Both the position numbers and the translations under genes were made by a program. A stretch of 64,000 bases of DNA from NCBI RefSeq assembly GCF_012273015.1, contig NZ_CP050954.1:4318001-4382000 (forward strand), given 5' to 3'. Within the stretch, counting starts at the first letter, position 1, and each line of letters begins with the position of its first letter. This stretch comes from Hymenobacter sp. BT18 (lineage in GTDB: Bacteria; Bacteroidota; Bacteroidia; Cytophagales; Hymenobacteraceae). The notes beneath the pieces are model-generated. The model was given only the letters and a program-made list of their open reading frames with translations, made no database searches and had not been told where the DNA came from. Shown here one piece after another: positions 33,319-41,715 of the stretch.

Positions 33319-34566
33319 GTGCAGATGATTGATTTTGGTGATTTGCCAATTTTTGCCGATGCACTCACTTATGTTAGTATATTTACTTTAAAAAATAATT
33401 CAAATAAAGAGGTTTTTCCTTATATAAAAGTTAAGTCTATTGATGATACCCAAAACATGGTTTTTGATAAGCTAATATCAATTGATATTAATATTGATTC
33501 ACTAAGTGGTAAGCCATGGGTGCTTGCTACAGATAGCAAAAAGAGGCTTTTTGATAAGCTTGAAAAGTTTCATGTGCTGGGCAATATCGGTAATGCTTGG
33601 GCTGGCCTATTTACAGGATTGGATGAGGTGATGATGCTTGATAAGCAGCAAGTAGAGAATTTAGCCTTGGAGCAAGATATTTTACTGCCTCTTATTAGGG
33701 GCAATGATCCTAAAAGATTTGCTGAGGCAACACCCAGTATGTTTGTTATTTACCCTTATAAGATGCAAGGTGCAAAAACGGTTGCTCTAGATGAAGATGA
33801 ATTAGCCTTGCAATATCCTGTTGCTTATAGATATTTAATTGATAATAAGAAGAAGCTTGGTTTGCGTAAAGATTCTCGTAAAACATTCGCTGATCGAAAG
33901 GATTGGTTTGGTCTCACAAGATTTGGGCAAAAGAAAATTTTTGAAAGTCAAAAAATTGTTTCACCTGGCGAAGTAAAAGAGCATAAATTCTCATTGGATA
34001 ATACTGGCGCTGGTTTCAGCTGCGCAAGGGTATTTGCTGTTACGGTGGATGATATCGATTACAGTATTAAGTATGTTTTGGCTCTTCTTAATTCGAGAAT
34101 AAGTCAATTCTTTTTGCAGAGCTTTTCTTCTCCTAAACAGGGTGGTTATTATACATACTCATCTGGAGTATTGAATAAAACTCCCATCCCCAACATTTCC
34201 CCCGCCGAGCAACAACCCTTCATCGACCTGGCCGACCAGCTGCTAACCGGCCACCGCGCCCTGCACGCGGCCGATGCCGACTTCGGCGCCCTGCTGCGGG
34301 CCGAGCTGGGCCTCGCGGCCCCGCTCACCGGCAAGCTGGCCCTCACCCAAGAGTGGAAAGCCTGGAGCACGGCCCTGCAAAAAAGCCTGGGCCGCCCCCT
34401 GGCCCTGAAGGAAAAAGCCGAGTGGCTGCGGCACTTCGAGGCGCACCAGCGGCAGCAGGCGCAGCAGCGCCAGCACCTGCACGCGCTGGACCGCGAGTTG
34501 GACCAGCTGGTGTACCAGCTCTACCAGCTCACGCCCGAGGAAATAGCCCTGGTGGAAGGCCGCTAG
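33319..34566 (+). CDS. Type IIG-like restriction-modification enzyme, C-terminal target-recognition part
   Basis: 415 residues from a GTG; the frame continues back to the amber codon. The first ~290 residues form the target-recognition region (GMQ.. DLPIFADALTYVSIFTL; WAGLFTGLDEVMML; LPLIRGNDPKRF). They are coded by AT-rich DNA, in contrast to both flanks. From about 34190 the gene is GC-rich again, with a helical C-terminal end (LREELDQLVYQLYQLTPEE-like, ending IALVEGR). Alone it would lack the catalytic motifs. If translated separately it could act as a specificity subunit, but a single split enzyme is simpler. Confidence 0.7.
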   Translation: MQMIDFGDLPIFADALTYVSIFTLKNNSNKEVFPYIKVKSIDDTQNMVFDKLISIDINIDSLSGKPWVLATDSKKRLFDKLEKFHVLGNIGNAWAGLFTGLDEVMMLDKQQVENLALEQDILLPLIRGNDPKRFAEATPSMFVIYPYKMQGAKTVALDEDELALQYPVAYRYLIDNKKKLGLRKDSRKTFADRKDWFGLTRFGQKKIFESQKIVSPGEVKEHKFSLDNTGAGFSCARVFAVTVDDIDYSIKYVLALLNSRISQFFLQSFSSPKQGGYYTYSSGVLNKTPIPNISPAEQQPFIDLADQLLTGHRALHAADADFGALLRAELGLAAPLTGKLALTQEWKAWSTALQKSLGRPLALKEKAEWLRHFEAHQRQQAQQRQHLHALDRELDQLVYQLYQLTPEEIALVEGR

Positions 34567-34587
34567 GCCAGGCGGCCCCGGCGGCCT

Positions 34588-34623
34588 GCGAAGAATTCCG
34601 GTTACCTTCCCCGAATTCTTCGC
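34588..34623. promoter_or_regulatory. Perfect 11-base inverted repeat before the XRE gene (operator or terminator)
   Basis: GCGAAGAATTC and GAATTCTTCGC are separated by 14 bases, ending 14 bases before the XRE-type start codon. It lacks a T-run, which argues against a plain terminator. It may be an operator for the regulator next to it. Confidence 0.5.
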
Positions 34624-34636
34624 AAGCCTGCTGCTT

Positions 34637-35269
34637 ATGGCCCGTCCCGCCGCTTTTTCCGACTCGCGCTTGGCGCGGGTCCGCCGCTATTTTGGTCTGA
34701 GCCAGCAGGAGCTGGCCGCCCTGCTGGGCCTGGCCCCCTCTACTACCAACCAGCTCGAACGCGGCACCCGCGCCCTTACCCGCGAGGTGTACGAGCGGCT
34801 GGCCCCCTTTCTGGCCATACTGGAAGCCGCCGAAGCTGCCCCCGCAGCCCCCGCGCCGGCCGCCCCCGACCCCGAAACCGTCCCCGAAGCGCCGGCCGCC
34901 CTCACTACCCCGCCGCCCGGTCCCTTTGCGCCCGGCCCCCTGGAGCGCCGCCGCCGCACCTGCCTCTACGAGGCCCACAACATGCGCTGGCAGCTGCGCC
35001 ACTTGCCCGAACAGGCAGCGGTGGCCGCCCGCTGGGCGGCGGCCCTGCCCCGGCTGCGGGCCACTCTGCCGCCCCCGCCGCCCGCGGGTGCGGCCCCGCG
35101 CACCCCGGAGGAAGTGCGCCTGCGCTACGTGCACAGCTGGCTGGAAACGGTGCCCCTGGCCCTGGAGCCGGAGGTGCTGGCCCACTGGCACCTGCGCCAC
35201 CAGCGGGCCCTGGCCCTGGAGGCCGAGGCGGCCGCCCTGGGGGGGCTGCTGGCCGGGGCCACCGGCTGA
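34637..35269 (+). CDS. XRE-type helix-turn-helix regulator
   Basis: 210 residues. The N-terminal HTH is clear: VRRYFGLSQQELAALLGLAPSTTNQLERG. A Pro/Ala-rich linker follows, then a helical C-terminal half (RTCLYEAHNMRWQLRHLPEQ) without a known domain. The GC content is very high. It follows the restriction-modification gene on the same strand and may control it, as small C-proteins do in other systems. That role is inferred from position only. Confidence 0.75.
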   Translation: MARPAAFSDSRLARVRRYFGLSQQELAALLGLAPSTTNQLERGTRALTREVYERLAPFLAILEAAEAAPAAPAPAAPDPETVPEAPAALTTPPPGPFAPGPLERRRRTCLYEAHNMRWQLRHLPEQAAVAARWAAALPRLRATLPPPPPAGAAPRTPEEVRLRYVHSWLETVPLALEPEVLAHWHLRHQRALALEAEAAALGGLLAGATG

Positions 35270-35371
35270 GAAAAATAGCGGCTGCCGGGGGCGCTGCCTG
35301 TTGCTATTGTATGGTGGGACTTCTATGTTTAGGTCTAGCTTATTTTTTCACTTCTAACTTCTTTATTGCTT

Positions 35372-35788
35372 ATGGCTGATGTAACCGTGCTCAAAACCTA
35401 CGCCGACTGCGACGCCGCCCTGGCTAGTCTGCGCAAGGAAAAAGCCACCTATGCCCACCGCGACTACAATCAGTCGTACTCCGAAACGCAGGCCTCCGAC
35501 CGGGCCACCACCCTGGCGGCCCAGCACGCCAAGGCCCTCGACGACGTGACCCGCTACACCACCGACGTAGCCCGCACCGACCTGACCAAGCAGGAGCTGA
35601 CCACGGCCCGCCGCAACCTGATTGCCGCCACTGCCCGCCGCGACAGCCTGGCCCTGAGCATGGAGGCCGTGAGCGGGGCCGAAGCCTACCTGGCCGATGT
35701 GGATGCCGACCAGGTAGACGCCCAGCTTTCTACCCTCGACGCAGCCATTGCGGCCGTAACGGCCCACCGCGCTACCCTCTCGGCTTAA
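35372..35788 (+). CDS. Small helical (coiled-coil-like) protein of unknown function
   Basis: 138 residues from the ATG at 35372 (MADVTVLKTYADCDAALASLRKE). It is rich in Ala, Asp, Leu and Thr with heptad-like spacing (DLTKQELTTARRNLIAATARRDSLAL), so long helices are likely. There is no signal peptide or membrane segment. It has its own hairpin terminator. It lies in the cargo block between the two efflux operons. No partner or function is recognised. Confidence 0.65.
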   Translation: MADVTVLKTYADCDAALASLRKEKATYAHRDYNQSYSETQASDRATTLAAQHAKALDDVTRYTTDVARTDLTKQELTTARRNLIAATARRDSLALSMEAVSGAEAYLADVDADQVDAQLSTLDAAIAAVTAHRATLSA

Positions 35789-35826
35789 CCGGCCACCCAC
35801 TTCCGCCTGCCCCACCTGTTGCAACC

Positions 35827-35860
35827 GAAGCCGGCCCCACGCGGAGCCGGCTTTGCTATT
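35827..35860 (+). terminator. Terminator after the small helical protein gene
   Basis: AAGCCGGC and GCCGGCTT form a stem, followed by TTGCTATTT. It ends the cargo block just before the second efflux regulatory region. Confidence 0.7.
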
Positions 35861-35892
35861 TCCGGGCAGCGGCCCGGCTGTTTCCGAACACC

Positions 35893-35910
35893 CTGTCCGG
35901 TTTCGGACAA
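35893..35910. promoter_or_regulatory. Upstream activator palindrome, copy B
   Basis: CTGTCCGGTTTCGGACAA matches copy A at 28132-28149 in both arms except the last base. The flanking CGAACACC before and the T-rich stretch after are also shared. Confidence 0.72.
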
Positions 35911-35974
35911 TATTTTGAGTGCCTGCTTTTGTGTTTCGGGAACGAATAATCTTACAATCAGCGCGTTAGCGAAA

Positions 35975-35989
35975 TGGCACGCGGCTTGG
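35975..35989 (+). promoter_or_regulatory. Sigma-54-type (-24/-12) promoter of the ATPase-permease operon
   Basis: TGGCACGCGGCTTGG has TGGCACG in the -24 element and TTGG in the -12 element, the same variant as the first promoter. It starts exactly 64 bases after palindrome B, as in copy A. Confidence 0.72.
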
Positions 35990-36092
35990 CTACTTACTAT
36001 GCAGGAAGGGCTCTGGTAGCGCAAAACCGGACACTCCTTCTGCCCACAGCAAGCAACATCCTTCTTTCTCCGCCAAACAAACTGCCAGCCCC

Positions 36093-36837
<745 letters not shown>

Positions 36838-36839
<2 letters not shown>

Positions 36840-36935
36840 GTTTCGGGTGTTGAGTTTCGGGTTGTCAGCGGACAGCATTAGCCGGAGCAGCCCCCAAACT
36901 CAACACCCGAAACTCGAAACCCAAAACCCGAAACT
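36838..36935. repeat. Inverted repeats of GTTTCGGGTGTTGAG in the operon
   Basis: GAGTTTCGGGTGTTGAG units and their reverse complements (CTCAACACCCGAAACTC) form a long snap-back region between the ATPase and the sigma factor gene. It could form a strong RNA hairpin inside the operon transcript. Confidence 0.65.
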
Positions 36936-36948
36936 TTCCTACCGAGCT

Positions 36949-37536
36949 ATGAAAACGACTGCCACCGCCCTGCTTTCCGAAACCGCGCTGCTGGACGCCT
37001 GCCGCCAGGGCGAGGCCCGCGCCCAGCGCCTGCTCTACGACCGGCTGGCGCCCAAGATGCTGGCCACCTGCCGCCGCTACCTGCGCAACCCCGACGATGC
37101 CGAAGAGGCCATGATGTCGGGCTTTGTGAAGGTATTTCGGGGGCTGGGTAGCTTCCGCCACGAAGGCTCGTTTGAAGGCTGGGTGCGCCGCATTATGGTG
37201 CGCGAGTGCCTGAACGTGCTGGGCCGCCACGAGCCCCTGCTGCTGGCCATCGACGACTGCCCCAGCCTGGCACCCGCCCTGCCCGCCGTAGCCGAAACCG
37301 ACCTGCAAACCGCCGATTTGCTGGCCCTGGTGCAGGCCCTGCCCACTGGCTACCGCACCGTGTTCAACCTGTTTGCCTTGGAAGGCTACAACCACCCCGA
37401 AATTGCCGCGCTGCTGGGTATTTCGGAAGGCACCAGCAAGTCGCAGCTCAGCAAGGCCCGCACCCTGCTCCAGCGCCGCGTGGCGGCGCTTTCCCTTTCC
37501 TCCACTTCCGAAACCTACTCTCGCTATGCTGCTTAG
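36949..37536 (+). CDS. ECF-type RNA polymerase sigma factor
   Basis: 195 residues from the ATG at 36949. Region 2 (LLYDRLAPKMLATCRRYLRNPDDAEEAMMSGFVKVFRGL) and region 4 (LPTGYRTVFNLFALEGYNHPEIAALLGISEGTSKSQLSKAR) are both present. No anti-sigma factor is seen nearby. Its last codons overlap the start of the permease gene by 11 bases, so the two are translationally linked. It lies between the ATPase and its permeases, an unusual place for a sigma factor. Confidence 0.88.
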   Translation: MKTTATALLSETALLDACRQGEARAQRLLYDRLAPKMLATCRRYLRNPDDAEEAMMSGFVKVFRGLGSFRHEGSFEGWVRRIMVRECLNVLGRHEPLLLAIDDCPSLAPALPAVAETDLQTADLLALVQALPTGYRTVFNLFALEGYNHPEIAALLGISEGTSKSQLSKARTLLQRRVAALSLSSTSETYSRYAA

Positions 37537-38785
37537 CTATCTGAAAATTGCCTGGAAGGTGCTGCTGCGCCGCAAGTTCTTCACCGCCATCAGCTTGTTT
37601 GGCATTTCCTTCACCCTCATGATTCTGCTGGTGCTGGTGGCCGTAGTCGACCACTTTAACGGCGCCCATGCCCCCGAAAAGCGCATCGACCAGATGGCTT
37701 TCGTGAATTCCATCCGGGAGCGGTTCAAGGACGGAGGCTCCAACAACATGCCCGTGAGTGCCTACTTCATCGACAAGTACGTGCGCACCCTGAAAACGCC
37801 CGAACTGGTGGGCCTTACTTCGATAACAAATACCGCCACCTCATTCGCCAACAACCAAACCCTGACGCTTGATGTGCGCTATACCGATGCCAACTTCTGG
37901 CGCCTGATGGACTTTGAGTTTCTGGATGGCCGTCCGTTTTCGGCTGCCGAAACCGACCAGCGCAGCCGCGTGTGCGTCATCAACCAGCACACGGCCCGCA
38001 CCTACTTCGGCACTGAAAAAGGGGTGGCTGGCCGTACCCTCGAAATCGGGCCCTATACGTACCGCATTACCGGGGTAGTGCCCGATGTGCCCGTGATGCG
38101 CCTCTATTCCAGCTCCGACGTGTGGGTGCCCTATACCCTGAGCAACGAGATGTTCGGCGACCAGCGGCTGGAAGGTGCGTTCATTGCTATTATGCTGGCT
38201 CCCTCGGCCAGCCAGGTGCCCGCCATGCGCCAAGAGTTTGAGCAGATGGCCAAGCGCATTCCAGTGCCCGATCCGCAGCGCTTCGATAAGCTCTCCGTTC
38301 ATGCCGACCCGGCCCTGGCCAGCGTGGTGCGCCAGCTGACGAGCAACCAGGAAAAGGAATCCGATGGTATGGAGCTCTTTCTGGGGGTGTGTGGGGGCCT
38401 CGCGCTGCTGTTCATGCTGCTGCCCGCCCTCAACTTGGTGAACCTGAACGTGACGCGCATTCTGGAGCGCAGCAGCGAGATTGGGGTACGCAAAGCCTTT
38501 GGTGCCTCGCGCCGGGTGCTGGTGGGCCAGTTCCTGGTCGAAAATATTGTGCTGGCCCTACTGGGGGGCATGTTGGGGCTGGGGCTGGCAGCCGTAGTGC
38601 TGTACATTCTGAATGAGTCACAGTTTATTGCCTACTCCCACTTTGGGCTGAGCTGGAGCGCCTTTGCGGTGGGGCTGGGTCTTACCCTGGTGTTTGGGCT
38701 GATGAGCGGGGTGTACCCGGCCTGGAAAATGGCCCGCCTCAACCCCGTAACGGCGCTGCGCGGCAGCGGAGCCGGGCCGCGCTAG
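37526..38785 (+). CDS. FtsX-like ABC transporter permease (MacB type), first
   Basis: 419 residues. The ATG at 37526 overlaps the sigma gene. It has a first membrane segment (LFGISFTLMILLVLVAVV), then a large periplasmic MacB-PCD-like domain. Three more membrane segments near the C-terminus include the conserved FtsX motif around ERSSEIGVRKAFGASRRVL. It works with the ATPase upstream. It is followed by a second permease after 41 bases. Confidence 0.88.
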   Translation: MLLSYLKIAWKVLLRRKFFTAISLFGISFTLMILLVLVAVVDHFNGAHAPEKRIDQMAFVNSIRERFKDGGSNNMPVSAYFIDKYVRTLKTPELVGLTSITNTATSFANNQTLTLDVRYTDANFWRLMDFEFLDGRPFSAAETDQRSRVCVINQHTARTYFGTEKGVAGRTLEIGPYTYRITGVVPDVPVMRLYSSSDVWVPYTLSNEMFGDQRLEGAFIAIMLAPSASQVPAMRQEFEQMAKRIPVPDPQRFDKLSVHADPALASVVRQLTSNQEKESDGMELFLGVCGGLALLFMLLPALNLVNLNVTRILERSSEIGVRKAFGASRRVLVGQFLVENIVLALLGGMLGLGLAAVVLYILNESQFIAYSHFGLSWSAFAVGLGLTLVFGLMSGVYPAWKMARLNPVTALRGSGAGPR

Positions 38786-38826
38786 CCGCGCCCGGGTTTC
38801 TTCCTCACCTTTCCTTTGTTCTAGCC

Positions 38827-40026
38827 ATGTTTCGTCATTTATTCCGCCTGATCTGGAACCGCAAGCGCACCAACGTGCTGCTGCTGTCCGAAATATTCTT
38901 CTCCTTCGTCGTACTCTTCGGGGTAGCCACCATCTTCATCGGCATTGGCACCAACTACGTGCTGCCCCGGGGCTTTGCCCACGAGCAGGTGTGGCGCCTG
39001 AATATCAATGCTGGCCAGGGTGAAAAAATGCCCCGAGCCCAGCTCGACGACGTGCTGCGCCAGGTGCGCGCCCTGCCCGGTGTACAAGAACTTACGCTTA
39101 CTAGTGGCAATACCCCCTTTCGCTTTATTACCATGAATGGGGAATTTGAGGCCGGTAAAAACAAGATAGACAATGTGGACCGCTACGACGCCGACGACCG
39201 GTATGCGGCCACCATGGGCCTGCAGCTGGTAGAGGGCCGCTGGTTCCAGCCCTCCGACGATGCTTCCACGCGCCGTCCGGCCATTATCAGTCGCAACATG
39301 CGCGAAAAGCTGTTTGGCGACGCCCCGCGCGTAGTGGGTCAGATAATCCGGGAAAGTGCGGGCCCTGGCACCGAAAACAAAACCGAGTTTCAGGTGGTGG
39401 GTGTAACGGAAAACGTACGCCCGCACGGCGACTTCGATGGTGAGGCTCCTTCCATGTGGATGCGCCTGCAGCCCCACGATACCACCAGCTGGGAAGGCGC
39501 CGCGGTGCTGGTGCGCGTAGCCCCCGGTCAGGGTGCCGAGCTTCAGCAAAAAATTGTGCACACGGTGGCTGGCGTCACGCGCAAGTGGAGCACCCAGGTC
39601 TATGCCCTGGAAGCCGACCGCCTCGACAAGCTCAAAATCACGGTGGCCCCGCTGGCGGCTCTGGCTGTGGTAGGCTTGTTCCTGATTGTGAACGTCGCCC
39701 TGGGGCTGTTTGGGGTGCTGTGGTACAACATCAACCAGCGCCGCGCCGAAGTGGGATTGCGCCGTGCATTAGGCGCTTCGGGGCGCGGCATCAGTGCGCA
39801 GTTTTTGGGCGAGATGCTGGTGCTCACCACCCTGGGTGTGGCCCTGGGCCTGCTGCTGGCCGCGCAGTTCCCGCTGCTCCAGGCCTTCGATGTGCCCACC
39901 AACGTGTACTTGCTGGGCATGCTCATCGCTACTGGCCTGATCTTTCTGCTCACGGCCGTGTGTGCCTGGCAGCCCAGCCGCCTGGCGGCCCGCATTCAGC
40001 CAGCCGTAGCCTTGCGCGAAGAGTAG
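38827..40026 (+). CDS. FtsX-like ABC transporter permease, second
   Basis: 399 residues. It has an N-terminal membrane segment (VLLLSEIFFSFVVLFGVATIF), a periplasmic domain with VEGRWFQPSDDASTRRPAIIS, and a C-terminal FtsX domain (NQRRAEVGLRRALGASGRGIS). It forms a pair with the preceding permease; heterodimers of this kind are common in Bacteroidota. A strong terminator follows. Confidence 0.87.
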   Translation: MFRHLFRLIWNRKRTNVLLLSEIFFSFVVLFGVATIFIGIGTNYVLPRGFAHEQVWRLNINAGQGEKMPRAQLDDVLRQVRALPGVQELTLTSGNTPFRFITMNGEFEAGKNKIDNVDRYDADDRYAATMGLQLVEGRWFQPSDDASTRRPAIISRNMREKLFGDAPRVVGQIIRESAGPGTENKTEFQVVGVTENVRPHGDFDGEAPSMWMRLQPHDTTSWEGAAVLVRVAPGQGAELQQKIVHTVAGVTRKWSTQVYALEADRLDKLKITVAPLAALAVVGLFLIVNVALGLFGVLWYNINQRRAEVGLRRALGASGRGISAQFLGEMLVLTTLGVALGLLLAAQFPLLQAFDVPTNVYLLGMLIATGLIFLLTAVCAWQPSRLAARIQPAVALREE

Positions 40027-40031
40027 CCTTG

Positions 40032-40080
40032 GTGCCCCGGAATGGGATACTCCCTTCCCGGGGCACTTTTGCTTTGTTTT
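40032..40080 (+). terminator. Terminator after the permease genes
   Basis: GTGCCCCGG and CCGGGGCAC form a 9-base stem, followed by TTTTGCTTTGTTTT. It separates the ATPase-permease operon from the regulator genes. Confidence 0.85.
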
Positions 40081-40153
40081 CCCGCTAGGGGTGAGGATAG
40101 GATTGGCCCGCATTGCAACCTGTCTTGCCGATACCCGACTCCGCCTTCTGGCT

Positions 40154-40192
40154 TGCGGAGCCACGCCGGTTTTAACCGGGCGGCTCCCGCAG
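40154..40192 (+). other. Strong leader hairpin before the response regulator
   Basis: TGCGG-AGCC-CCGGTT and their complements AACCGG-GGCT-CCGCA form a long interrupted stem 54 bases before the regulator start. It has no T-run. A regulatory role is possible. Confidence 0.4.
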
Positions 40193-40245
40193 GGTTGCGG
40201 CTTCCCCCCCAAATACCGTCCTTCGCTTCTCTTTCTTTTGTAGGC

Positions 40246-41646
40246 ATGATTCTGATTGTTGACGACGACGTGGCGGTGCGCACCTCCCTGAGCCTGCTGC
40301 TCAAGCAGGCCGGCTACGCAGCCAAGGCGGTGGGCACCCCCGAAGCTGCCCTGGCCGTGGTGCCCGACCCCAGCGTGCAGCTGGTGCTGATGGATATGAA
40401 CTACTCCCTCGACACCAGCGGGCACGATGGGCTGGCCCTGCTCGGCCAGGTAAAGGCCATCCGCCCAAACCTGCCCGTGATACTAATTACCGGCTGGGGC
40501 TCCATCACGCTGGCCGTAGAAGGTATGAAGGCCGGGGCCGCCGAGTTCGTGACCAAGCCCTGGAATAACGACGCCCTGCTGCAAACCATCCGCACGTGCC
40601 TGGACCTGGCCGCCAGCGCCGAGGCTACCCCGGCCTCCGACGATGCCCAGGCGCCCACCCGCCGCCAGCTGGACAAGCAGTTTGCTTTCCAGAACATCAT
40701 TGGGCAGGATGCGCGGCTCCTGCACGTGCTGCGCAGCGTGGGCCAGGTGGCTGCCACCGATGCCTCGGTGCTGATTGAGGGCGAGTCGGGGACGGGCAAG
40801 GAGCTGATTGCCGAAGCCGTGCACCAGAACTCGCACCGCCGCCGCCAACCCTTCGTGAAAGTGAACCTGGGCGGTATCTCGGCCTCGCTGTTTGAAAGTG
40901 AAATGTTCGGTCACCGGCGCGGGGCCTTCACCGATGCCAAAACTGACCGGGTAGGGCGCTTTGAGCTGGCCAACGGTGGCACCATTTTCCTCGATGAGAT
41001 AGGGGAGCTGGATATGACCTCGCAGGTGAAGCTGCTGCGTGTCCTCCAGGACCGCACCTACGAGGTGCTGGGTGACAGCAAGCCGCGCCGGCTCGATATT
41101 CGCGTCATCTGCGCTACCAACCGCGACCTGGCCCAAGAAGTGCGCGAAGGCCGCTTTCGGGAGGACTTATTTTACCGCATCAACCTGATAACCGTGCGCC
41201 TGCCCTCCCTACGCGAGCGGCCCACCGACATTCCACTGCTGGTGCAGCACTTCGTGGATTACCTCCGTGCGACCTACAACCGGCCTTCGCTGAAGGTGAA
41301 CACGCGTGCCCTCCACTGGCTGCGCGAGCAGCCCCTGCCCGGCAACATCCGGGAGCTGAAAAATCTGGTGGAGCGGGCCGTACTCGTCAGCGGCAAGGAT
41401 GAGTTGGGGCCCGAGGATTTCCAGGCGCAATTCCGGCCTACGGCGGTACCCATTGCCACTCAGCCCGGAGAGCTGCCCCCGGTGGGCTCCATGACCCTGG
41501 ATGAGCTGGAGTCGCAGATGATTCGCAAGTCGATGGAGCACTACGCCGGCAACGTATCGAAAGTGGCCAAAGCGCTGGGGCTTAGCCGGGGTGCCCTCTA
41601 CCGTCGCTTGGAGAAATACGCCATTCCGTTCGATTTGGCGCAGTAA
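40246..41646 (+). CDS. Sigma-54-dependent response regulator (NtrC family)
   Basis: 466 residues from the ATG at 40246. The receiver domain has the acidic DDD (6-8), phospho-acceptor Asp50 (LVLMD) and Lys104 (TKPW). The AAA+ domain has Walker A GESGTGKE (179-186), GAFTDA (226-231, a variant of the sigma-54-contacting GAFTGA) and Walker B FLDEIGEL (248-255). A Fis-type HTH closes the protein (NVSKVAKALGLSRGALYRRLEK). It should activate sigma-54 promoters; the two twin regulatory regions at 28132-28228 and 35893-35989 are the obvious targets. The histidine kinase gene follows. Confidence 0.94.
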   Translation: MILIVDDDVAVRTSLSLLLKQAGYAAKAVGTPEAALAVVPDPSVQLVLMDMNYSLDTSGHDGLALLGQVKAIRPNLPVILITGWGSITLAVEGMKAGAAEFVTKPWNNDALLQTIRTCLDLAASAEATPASDDAQAPTRRQLDKQFAFQNIIGQDARLLHVLRSVGQVAATDASVLIEGESGTGKELIAEAVHQNSHRRRQPFVKVNLGGISASLFESEMFGHRRGAFTDAKTDRVGRFELANGGTIFLDEIGELDMTSQVKLLRVLQDRTYEVLGDSKPRRLDIRVICATNRDLAQEVREGRFREDLFYRINLITVRLPSLRERPTDIPLLVQHFVDYLRATYNRPSLKVNTRALHWLREQPLPGNIRELKNLVERAVLVSGKDELGPEDFQAQFRPTAVPIATQPGELPPVGSMTLDELESQMIRKSMEHYAGNVSKVAKALGLSRGALYRRLEKYAIPFDLAQ

Positions 41647-41715
41647 CCTACGCTGGCGACTTTGCCCGTCATGCCCCGACTCTGCTCGGCATGGCCTCTA
41701 CTAACGTATTCCCGA

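Larger units (their letters stand above)
31261..34566 (+). pseudogene. Whole restriction-modification gene interrupted by one in-frame TAG
   Basis: Reading through codon 666 gives one continuous frame of 1101 codons. The residues before the stop (GGYLSFITSN) are usually followed in this family by Lys, so a single AAG-to-TAG change would explain the break. Whether this is a true null allele, readthrough or a sequencing error cannot be told here. Confidence 0.7.

Noticed and set aside
33319..34566. C-terminal part as an independent specificity subunit gene
   Set aside because: The frame is continuous with the N-terminal part across one TAG, and the GTG start lies inside conserved protein sequence; a split single gene is simpler, so the separate reading is kept only as an alternative.
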